A program made the translations under genes and the position numbers. A stretch of 56,668 nucleotides of DNA, taken from the NCBI GenBank assembly GCA_019744975.1, contig JAIETP010000032.1, forward strand, positions 1-56,668, given 5' to 3'. This document shows, piece after piece, positions 50,904-56,668 of this stretch (its first letter is position 1; every line of letters starts with the position of its first letter). The notes below the pieces were generated by a model. That model was not told the origin of the DNA, ran no database searches, and was given only the letters and a program-made list of their open reading frames with translations. The DNA comes from Burkholderiales bacterium. Its GTDB lineage: Bacteria > Pseudomonadota > Gammaproteobacteria > Burkholderiales > SG8-41.

Positions 50904-51872
50904 ATGCATAAAAAAATCGGTATCTGCACCAGCGTACTACTTATCGGCTGCCTCCCGCTGCAAACCGTCGCCGCGGACTATCCGACCAAACCGATACGCC
51001 TGGTCGTGCCATTCCCCGCCGGCGGACCGGTGGACATCACCGCACGCACGCTGGCACCACGGCTGACCGAGGTGCTGGGACAGCGCATCCTCGTCGACAA
51101 CCGCGGGGGAGCCGGCGGCATCCTCGGCTCCGACATCGTCGCCAAATCCCCCGCCGACGGCCATACGCTGCTGCTGTGCACGACCGGCAATGCGATCAAC
51201 GTCAGCCTGGTGAAAAACCTGCCGTACAACATCCGCAAGGATTTCACCGCGGTGTCGATGATCGCGATCATCACCAGCATCCTGGTCGTGCATCCCTCGC
51301 TGCCGGTGAAATCGGTCAAGGATCTGGTGGCCCTCGCCAAAAACAAGCCCGACGCCCTGAGTTACGCCTCCACCGGCAATGGCGCGCCGACGCATCTCGC
51401 CGGAGAACTGTTCAAGAGCATGGCCGGCGTCAAAATGCTCCATGTGCCGTACAAGGGTGCGTCACTCGCCCTGGTTGACCTGATCAGCGGTCATGTGCAA
51501 CTGTCATTCATCAGCGCTCCGGGCTCGATGCAGCATGTCGAAGCCGGCCGGCTGCGCCTGCTCGCCGTCACCAACGCCAAACGCTCGCAGCTGCTGCCTG
51601 AAGTGCCGACCATCAGTGAAGCCGGGCTGCGCGGTTATGAATCGGAAGGCTGGCACGGACTTTTCACGCCGGCAGGCACACCCAAGCCGGTGGTGGACCG
51701 GCTCTACAAGGAATTTACGGCGGCGCTGCGCGATCCGAAAATCAGCGCCTCGCTGCTGGCCGGCGGCGCCGAGCCGGTGGGCATGCCGCCAGACCAGTTC
51801 ACGGTGAAACTGAATGACGAAATCGAAAAATGGGCAAAGGTGGTGAAAACTTCAGGAATGAAGATGGATTGA
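50904..51872 (+). CDS. Tripartite tricarboxylate transporter substrate-binding protein (Bug/TctC)
   Basis: A 322-residue Bug protein. Signal peptide KKIGICTSVLLIGCLPLQTVAA, which has two Cys but no clear lipobox, then YPTKPIRLVVPFPAGGPVD, LVDNRGGAGGILG and MLHVPYKGASLAL. It lies 179 bp after another TctC gene, separated by a repeat. The two are not close duplicates, which suggests different ligands. Confidence 0.93.
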   Translation: MHKKIGICTSVLLIGCLPLQTVAADYPTKPIRLVVPFPAGGPVDITARTLAPRLTEVLGQRILVDNRGGAGGILGSDIVAKSPADGHTLLLCTTGNAINVSLVKNLPYNIRKDFTAVSMIAIITSILVVHPSLPVKSVKDLVALAKNKPDALSYASTGNGAPTHLAGELFKSMAGVKMLHVPYKGASLALVDLISGHVQLSFISAPGSMQHVEAGRLRLLAVTNAKRSQLLPEVPTISEAGLRGYESEGWHGLFTPAGTPKPVVDRLYKEFTAALRDPKISASLLAGGAEPVGMPPDQFTVKLNDEIEKWAKVVKTSGMKMD

Positions 51873-51939
51873 TGAGGATTGAGGATTGAGTGGTAATTTG
51901 AATGCAGCAAGTTGTTCCAATCGGAAAAAAGGGTATTCG

Positions 51940-52329
51940 ATGTCTGATTTGATGAAACAGTCTCCACTCGGCACTTATATCGAGCACCTGAAAAAAGGCG
52001 AACTCGCCTACCAGGTGTGCAAGGACAACAACAAGGCGTTTTTCTACCCGCGCGCGATCGCACCGGAAACCGGCAGCGAAAACATCGAGTGGCGCGTGTC
52101 CAAGGGACTCGGCACGGTCTACACCACCACTGCCGTGCATTACAAGGGCGAGCCGCCGCTGAACGTGGCGATGATCGACATGGACGAAGGTTACCGCCTG
52201 ATGAGCCGCGTCGAAGGCATTGATGCGATGGACGTCAAGATCGGCATGCGCGTGAAGTTCAAGGTCAGTCCCGGTGATGAGAAGACCCTGCCCTTCCCCG
52301 TGTTCACGCCCGTGGGAGATACCAAATGA
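51940..52329 (+). CDS. DUF35 OB-fold protein (thiolase partner)
   Basis: A 129-residue protein of the DUF35 type. The N-terminal zinc-ribbon region KKGELAYQVCKDNNKAFFYPR has a single Cys, so the metal-binding Cys set seems to be lost. The OB-fold part includes LGTVYTTTAVHYKG and IGMRVKFKV. DUF35 proteins form complexes with thiolase-like enzymes. Its stop overlaps the start of the thiolase gene (ATGA), as in many such pairs. I chose ATG 51940. Confidence 0.85.
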   Translation: MSDLMKQSPLGTYIEHLKKGELAYQVCKDNNKAFFYPRAIAPETGSENIEWRVSKGLGTVYTTTAVHYKGEPPLNVAMIDMDEGYRLMSRVEGIDAMDVKIGMRVKFKVSPGDEKTLPFPVFTPVGDTK

Positions 52330-53480
52330 ACATGCTCAAACGCGGCAGCATTGCGGTGGTCGGCGCCGCTGAATCCGACCTCGGGCAGGTAGCACAGCAC
52401 ACCTCTCCCGTCGACCTGATGGCGCAGGCGACCCTGCGTGCGCTGGACGATTGCGGCCTGAAACTGAAGGATGTCGATGCCCTGTACGCCGCCGCCACCC
52501 AGGTGCGCATGGGCCCGATGTCGCTGGCCGAATACCTGCGCATCAAACCCAAGGTGTTCGACGGCACACAGATCGGCGGCTCGTCATTCATGACCCATGT
52601 CGCCCACGCGCAGATGGCCATCCAGCTGGGTCTGTGCGAAGTCGCGGTCATCGCCTACGGCAGCACGCAGCGCTCGGTATCGCGCGCCGCGGCCAGCCCG
52701 CGCGAATTCAATCCCTACGAAACCCCGTACCGGCCGATCCTGCCGATCAGCGCCTATGCAATGGCCGCAGCGCGCCACATGCACCAATACGGCACCAAAC
52801 GCGAGCATCTCGCCGAAGTGGCGGTCGCGGCGCGCAAATGGGCGCTGATGAACCCCAAGGCCTGGGAAAAGGAGCCGCTGACCATTGAGCAGGCATTGAA
52901 CGCGCGCATGGTGTCCTACCCGTTCACCGTGCGTGACTGCTGCCTGGTGGTCGACGGCGGCGGCGCCATCGTGCTGACCTCGGCCGCACGGGCGAAGACC
53001 CTGAAGAAAAAACCGGTGTACGTGCTGGGGGTCGGCGAAACGCTGTCGCATGCCAATATTTCCAGTATGCCCGACTTCACGGTGACCGGCGCCTCGGTGT
53101 CCGGCCCGCAGGCCTTCAAAATGGCCGGCGTCACGCAGAAGGACGTCAAAATGCTGTCGCTGTACGATGCCTTCACCATCACGCCGATCCTGTTCCTCGA
53201 AGACCTGGGCTTCGTGCCGAAAGGCGAAGGCGGCCGATTTGTCGCTGACGGCGGCATTGCTCCGGGCGGAAAACTGGCGGTCAACACTTCCGGCGGCGGC
53301 CTGTCGTACTGCCATCCCGGCATGTACGGCCTGCTGGTGATGATCGAGGCCATCCGCCAGGTGCGTGGTGAATGTGGTGAGCGTCAAGTCAAGAACTGTG
53401 ACGTCTCGCTCGCGCATGGTAACGGTGGCGTGCTGTCGAGCCAGTGCACGGTGATTTTTGGTTCTGAAAACACAATTTGA
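52326..53480 (+). CDS. SCP-x/thiolase-like protein with Ser at the nucleophile position
   Basis: A 384-residue thiolase-superfamily protein. The region that normally holds the nucleophilic Cys reads IGGSSFMTHVAHAQMAI, so Ser replaces Cys. The C-terminal part has GGGLSYCHPGMYGLL with the conserved His and SLAHGNGGVLSSQ. Thiolases of this type with DUF35 partners act in steroid side-chain or lipid retro-aldol and thiolytic steps in other bacteria. The missing Cys points to an aldolase-like or condensing role, which is inference. Coupled by overlap to the DUF35 gene. Confidence 0.87.
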   Translation: MNMLKRGSIAVVGAAESDLGQVAQHTSPVDLMAQATLRALDDCGLKLKDVDALYAAATQVRMGPMSLAEYLRIKPKVFDGTQIGGSSFMTHVAHAQMAIQLGLCEVAVIAYGSTQRSVSRAAASPREFNPYETPYRPILPISAYAMAAARHMHQYGTKREHLAEVAVAARKWALMNPKAWEKEPLTIEQALNARMVSYPFTVRDCCLVVDGGGAIVLTSAARAKTLKKKPVYVLGVGETLSHANISSMPDFTVTGASVSGPQAFKMAGVTQKDVKMLSLYDAFTITPILFLEDLGFVPKGEGGRFVADGGIAPGGKLAVNTSGGGLSYCHPGMYGLLVMIEAIRQVRGECGERQVKNCDVSLAHGNGGVLSSQCTVIFGSENTI

Positions 53481-53520
53481 TATACGCAGCAAGCTGAATC
53501 AGCAGGGGACTCAAGTTGTA

Positions 53521-53609
53521 CCCACCCCCATCCCAGCCTTCCCCCTGAAGGGGAAGGAGTTACTTTGGGATTCCCTCCCCTTCAGGGGGAGGGTTAGGGT
53601 GGGGGTGGG
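53521..53609. repeat. CCTTCCCCCTGAAGGGGAAGG-type long inverted repeat (family F), copy 2
   Basis: It starts CCCACCCCCATCCCAGCC and ends GTTAGGGTGGGGGTGGG, with an inner C/G hairpin and a short A/T spacer. Nearly the same sequence as 47064-47154 in the same orientation. It fills most of the gap before the GST gene. Confidence 0.9.
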
Positions 53610-53649
53610 CTTCCCATATGCAAATTTTTACCGCCGGAGGAGCCCGCAA

Positions 53650-54306
53650 GTGAAACTCGAACTGTATTACGCCCCCAAGACCTGCGCGCTGGTGCCCTAC
53701 GTGGCGCTGACCGAAGCCGGCGCGGAATTCACGGTGCACAATATGAATTCGCGTTCCGGCCAGTTGAAAACACCGGAGTACCTGCGGCTCAACCCCAAAC
53801 ACAAGGTGCCGGTGCTGGTCATCGACGGCGAGCCGCTGACTGAAAACGTCGCGATCCAGATCTGGATCCACCGCAACTTTCCCCAGGCCAGACTGCTGAC
53901 TGCGGACCCCAAACTGGAAATCAAGGCGATTTCGCTGATGGCCTGGTTTGCCTCCACCATCCACCCGCACCTGACCCCCAATGCGCGACCGGAAAACTAC
54001 TGTGATCTTCCTGATTCCGCCGAGGCCGTCAAACGCGTCGGCAACAAACTGCTGTTCGAGGATTTCAGGATCGCCGACGGCCTGCTCGCCGGCCGCGAGT
54101 TTTTCCTTGGGCATTTCACCACGCCCGACGCTTATTTTTTCTGGTGTTTCCGCCGCGCCGTCACTTTCAAACTCGACCTGTCGCCCTTCACGCACTGCAT
54201 GGCGCATTACGAACGCCTGCAGCAGCGGCCGAGCATCCAAAAAGTACTGGCCCATGAAAAAGCGGTCGATGCCGAATTTGCCCGCACCCTGCAGCCGCTG
54301 AACTGA
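53650..54306 (+). CDS. Glutathione S-transferase family protein
   Basis: A 218-residue GST. KLELYYAPKTCALVPYVALTEAG starts the thioredoxin-like domain with a Cys in the active-site area, as in beta-class bacterial GSTs. NPKHKVPVLVIDGEPLTENVAIQIWIH is the glutathione-binding block. GTG 53650 follows CCGGAGGAG; the longer frame is repeat sequence. It is 8 bp from the next gene, so co-transcribed with the ModA-like gene. Confidence 0.9.
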   Translation: MKLELYYAPKTCALVPYVALTEAGAEFTVHNMNSRSGQLKTPEYLRLNPKHKVPVLVIDGEPLTENVAIQIWIHRNFPQARLLTADPKLEIKAISLMAWFASTIHPHLTPNARPENYCDLPDSAEAVKRVGNKLLFEDFRIADGLLAGREFFLGHFTTPDAYFFWCFRRAVTFKLDLSPFTHCMAHYERLQQRPSIQKVLAHEKAVDAEFARTLQPLN

Positions 54307-54314
54307 AAACCACC

Positions 54315-55007
54315 ATGGAACTCCGGATACTCACCTCCAACAGCACCCTCACCGTTCTTGATGTGCTGATCCCCGCCTACGAAAAAACCACCGGCAACCA
54401 GGTTTCGGTCAGCGGCGACTCGGCCAAAGCCATGGTCGCCAGAATCCGCGCCGGCGAACCGGGCGATGCCATCGTGCTCGGCACCGGCGCCGTGAAGGAA
54501 CTGGCCGAGGCCGGCATCGTCCTGCCCGCCAGCCGCCGCGCCTTTGCCCGCGCCATCGTCGGCGTCGGCGTACGCAGCGGTTTTCCGCACCCCGACATCC
54601 GTTCGGTCGAGGCTTTCCGCGCGTCGCTGCTCGCCGCAAAATCCATCGCCCACACCGTACACGGCGCCAGCGGCATGTACATCCCGACCCTGCTCGAAAA
54701 ACTCGGCATCGCGGAACAGATGAAAAGCAAAACCGTGACCCGCCCCGGCGGTTACATCGGCAAGGTCGTGGTCGCCGGCGAAGCCGACATCGCACTGCAG
54801 CAGATCCCGGAGCTGATGGCGGTGCCGGGACTGGAGGTGGTCGGCCCGGTGCCGGATGCCGTGCAGAAGACCTTCGAAACCTCGGCCGGCATTTTTGCCG
54901 CGTCAAAAAATGCCGCTGCCGCGCAGGCCATGCTCGATTTCTTCGCGGCGCCCGCGCATGCGACACTGTTCAGCAGCAAAGGCCTGGAACAGGCTGAAAA
55001 ACCATAA
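54315..55007 (+). CDS. ModA-like substrate-binding domain protein without signal peptide
   Basis: A 230-residue type-2 periplasmic-binding-fold protein. ELRILTSNSTLTVLDVLIPAYEKTTG opens like a molybdate/extracellular-solute-binding domain. FARAIVGVGVRSG and GEADIALQQIPELMAVPGLEVVGPVP are also typical. No signal peptide or hydrophobic N-terminus is seen, so it appears to be cytosolic, unlike the usual ModA. It follows the GST gene by 8 bp and precedes a TctC gene by 20 bp. A ligand-sensing role is possible. Confidence 0.82.
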   Translation: MELRILTSNSTLTVLDVLIPAYEKTTGNQVSVSGDSAKAMVARIRAGEPGDAIVLGTGAVKELAEAGIVLPASRRAFARAIVGVGVRSGFPHPDIRSVEAFRASLLAAKSIAHTVHGASGMYIPTLLEKLGIAEQMKSKTVTRPGGYIGKVVVAGEADIALQQIPELMAVPGLEVVGPVPDAVQKTFETSAGIFAASKNAAAAQAMLDFFAAPAHATLFSSKGLEQAEKP

Positions 55008-55027
55008 AACCAAACCGCGAGGAGAAC

Positions 55028-56011
55028 ATGATGAAACACAAAGCCGTCATTTGCCGTGCCGTCCTGATCGCCGCGATGCAGGCTGCGGCGCCAATGGCGC
55101 AGGCCGCCGAAACCTGGCCCAGCCGCCCGGTGCGTTTCATCGTGCCCTACCCGCCCGGCGGCACCACCGACATCGTCGCCCGCGGCATCGGCGGAAAACT
55201 CACCGAGAAATACAACCAGCAGTTCGTGGTCGACAACCGCGGTGGCGCCAGCACCATCATCGGCGCCGACCTGATGGCCAAGGCCGCACCCGACGGTTAC
55301 ACCATCCTGCTGGCGACGGCGACCACGCTGTCGATCAACCCCAATGTGGTCAGCAAGCTGCCCTACGACACGCTGCGCGATTTCGCGCCGGTCACGCAGA
55401 CGGTTTATGTGCCTTTTGTCATCGCCGCGCATCCGTCGGTCGCCGCCAACACCATGCCGGAACTGCTCGCGCTGGCCCGGGCCAAACCCGGCAGCATCAG
55501 CTACAGCACGCCGGGCACAGCCTCGACCAACCACCTCGGCGGCGCACTGCTCGAATACATCACCGGCGTCAAACTGCTGCATGTGCCGTTCAAGGGCTCA
55601 GGTCCGGCGGCGGCAGCCGTGGTCGGCGGCCAGGTCAGCTTTGTCATCACCGGCATCGCCACCGTGCTGCCCTTCTCCAAACCCGGCAAACTGAAAATCC
55701 TCGCCTTCGCTTCAGAAAAACGCCATCCCAATTTCCCCGACATCCCGTCCACCGGAGAGGCCGGAGTCAAGGGTTATGAATCCGGCACCTGGTTCAGCGT
55801 CGTCGGCCGCGCCGGCACGCCGCGCCCCATCATCAGCCAGATGAACAAGGACATCATCGCCGCGCTGAATTCACCCGACCTGAAAGGCCGGCTGGAATCC
55901 ATCGGCTTCGACATCCGCACCCAGTCGCCGGAAGAGTTCGGCAAATTCATCAAGGATGACCTGGCACTGTCGGCAAAGGTGATCAAGTCGGCGGGGATCA
56001 AGCTGGATTGA
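55028..56011 (+). CDS. Tripartite tricarboxylate transporter substrate-binding protein (Bug/TctC)
   Basis: A 327-residue Bug protein. Signal peptide AVICRAVLIAAMQAAAPMAQA, then TWPSRPVRFIVPYPPGGTTD, VVDNRGGASTIIG, LLHVPFKGSGPAA and TGEAGVKGYESG. GCGAGGAG precedes two adjacent ATGs (55028, 55031). It is the last gene before the integron region; no terminator hairpin is obvious, and the sequence turns AT-rich within 20 bp of the stop. Confidence 0.93.
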   Translation: MMKHKAVICRAVLIAAMQAAAPMAQAAETWPSRPVRFIVPYPPGGTTDIVARGIGGKLTEKYNQQFVVDNRGGASTIIGADLMAKAAPDGYTILLATATTLSINPNVVSKLPYDTLRDFAPVTQTVYVPFVIAAHPSVAANTMPELLALARAKPGSISYSTPGTASTNHLGGALLEYITGVKLLHVPFKGSGPAAAAVVGGQVSFVITGIATVLPFSKPGKLKILAFASEKRHPNFPDIPSTGEAGVKGYESGTWFSVVGRAGTPRPIISQMNKDIIAALNSPDLKGRLESIGFDIRTQSPEEFGKFIKDDLALSAKVIKSAGIKLD

Positions 56012-56214
56012 CAGCTTCCGCAAAAATTACATAAGCAATTGTTTTTATTGGTATTTTTATCTGGGCACCGGGACACTCTGTTCTAGCGTTGTTTCATGTG
56101 TCGGTTGGTATGCTTTACGCAAGGCGGTATGCCGCTTTTGCGCGAAATTTAATACTGTATGCAGGCTTACAAGGTGGGGGTTAAGCAGATGATGCAGAAC
56201 TCTTTTCCCACGAA

Positions 56215-56286
56215 ATTAGACGGCAAGTTAGGGAGACAGTGCGGCAGGTTATCCGGCAAAACTGTCGCCCTAAATTAAAGTTAGGT
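56215..56286 (+). other. Integron attI-like site (class 1-like)
   Basis: The segment ending CTGTCGCCCTAAATTAAAG followed by GTTAGGT closely matches class 1 attI, recalled as CAGTCGCCCTAAAACAAAG followed by GTTAGGC. The distance from the nearer GTTA repeat (56248) to the core GTTAGG (56280) is 32 bp, identical to attI1. A second upstream GTTAGG lies 21 bp further out, near the position of the other integrase-binding repeat. No RYYYAAC partner exists upstream, so it is not an attC. The preceding 56012-56214 holds no gene; an intI would be expected there on the minus strand and is absent. Confidence 0.78.
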
Positions 56287-56293
56287 TTCACTA

Positions 56294-56590
56294 ATGACAG
56301 CCAACGAACTGAAGCATAAAGACAATGTTGAGAGGGCTCTTGCTACTTGCCGGTCTAGGTTGAAAGAAAAACCAAACCATCTTCCCTTCCAAATAGCGGA
56401 GGAACAGTTGTCCTATCTTCTTACCTGCCTATCCGGTAAAGAATTCAACGCCAAAGAACTTTCCGAAATTAACGTTGGACTCTTGGCAGTTCGAGAATTT
56501 GAACCACATGACATGGAGTTGGCAAACCAGATATACGAAGCCCTAGAGGCGAAGAAATATTTGGCCCAGAACAACCAAGATGAAACCTAA
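56294..56590 (+). CDS. Integron cassette protein, probable Tsi6-type immunity protein
   Basis: A 98-residue helical, soluble protein. From memory it resembles Tsi6, the immunity protein for the type VI secretion NAD(P)+ glycohydrolase Tse6: NVERALATCRSRLKEKPNH, then AEEQLSYLLTCLSGK, then the distinctive LLAVREFEPHDMELANQIYEA (Tsi6 has a similar run ending in AVKEFDETDPEL). The gene fills almost the whole cassette. Its stop codon TAA lies inside the attC R'' box, and its start is 8 bp after the core site AGG, which may serve as a ribosome site. No Tse6-like toxin is encoded in the cassette. Lower G+C than the chromosome supports transfer. Confidence 0.65.
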   Translation: MTANELKHKDNVERALATCRSRLKEKPNHLPFQIAEEQLSYLLTCLSGKEFNAKELSEINVGLLAVREFEPHDMELANQIYEALEAKKYLAQNNQDET

Positions 56591-56668
56591 CATGGCGCTC
56601 AACCTCGCTCCCTTCGGTCGCTGGACGCTGCGCGATAAAGCCGCGCAGCGCCGGTTAGCTCTACGTTA
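56585..56668 (+). other. Integron attC recombination site (cut by window end)
   Basis: The R'' box is ACCTAAC (56585-56591). GGCGCT (56595-56600) pairs with AGCGCC (56647-56652), and an inner CGCTGCGCG/CGCGCAGCG stem follows. GGTTAGC, then the R' core beginning GTTA at 56665, closes the site. The R' box is truncated by the end of the window. With attI at 56280 this defines a cassette of about 385 bp. Confidence 0.8.

Noticed and set aside
53458-53649. N-terminal extension of the second GST frame
   Set aside because: It is translated family F repeat. GTG 53650 has a strong ribosome site and starts the GST fold.
56050-56110. Possible intI start on the minus strand (ATG near 56100)
   Set aside because: The frame stops after four codons and shows no integrase motif. 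Only the distance to attI resembles intI1, which is too little to annotate a pseudogene.
56150-56180. Possible LexA box near CTGTATGCAGGCTTACAAG upstream of attI
   Set aside because: The spacing between CTG and the second half does not match CTG-N10-CAG, so I do not call it.

Overview
The window looks like the chromosome of a heterotrophic betaproteobacterium, most likely in or near Burkholderiales. Three things point that way: high G+C coding DNA, eight periplasmic solute-binding proteins of the Bug/TctC type that are expanded in that group, and dense acyl-CoA and organic-acid catabolism. I identified no rRNA, tRNA or CRISPR array. The left end cuts through a gene, and the right end stops inside an integron recombination site.

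Layout. 1-6.2 kb (minus strand) is a run of MocA-like nucleotidyltransferase, membrane-anchored C13 (legumain-like) peptidase, MoxR AAA+ ATPase, VWA/CoxE-like protein, GNAT acetyltransferase and an Ldh2-type dehydrogenase. A GxxExxY nuclease-like gene, bracketed by short tandem-repeat arrays, sits between the MoxR and VWA genes. 6.3-11.1 kb (plus) carries hydroxypyruvate isomerase, a TAXI-TRAP binding protein with fused permease, and tartronate-semialdehyde reductase. 11.1-12.5 kb is an AT-richer accessory patch with a TerB-like/BRCT protein, a truncated orphan HicB and three intergenic repeat elements. 12.5-24 kb holds a DyP peroxidase, a Sel1 protein, an LVIVD-like secreted protein, a thioesterase, a class III CoA-transferase, glycolate oxidase glcDEF and an orphan DNA methyltransferase. 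Two copies of a small TIR-bounded (MITE-like) element abut the stop codons of two genes here.

24-56 kb is catabolic. It includes a phytanoyl-CoA dioxygenase-like protein, a hydratase-2/SDR pair resembling a split multifunctional enzyme, two PaaG-like crotonases, ADP-forming and AMP-forming acyl-CoA ligases, a thiolase/DUF35 pair, several alpha/beta hydrolases with atypical nucleophile elbows, and eight TctC proteins without any TctA/TctB membrane partner. A minus-strand run (33.0-39.2 kb) of TctC, CocE hydrolase, alpha/beta hydrolase, TctC, ornithine-cyclodeaminase-like and CMD-family genes diverges from a long plus-strand run (39.5-56.0 kb).

The most striking region is the last 460 bp. It holds an attI-like site closely resembling the class 1 integron attI, one gene cassette encoding a probable Tsi6-type (Tse6 NAD(P)ase) immunity protein, and an attC site cut by the window end. 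There is no integrase gene where intI would be expected. A second theme is intergenic repeats: at least four families share one architecture (arms of tandem 8-9 bp units facing inverted arms), and two more long-hairpin families, a GTAGGGC-ended element and the MITE-like element also occur.
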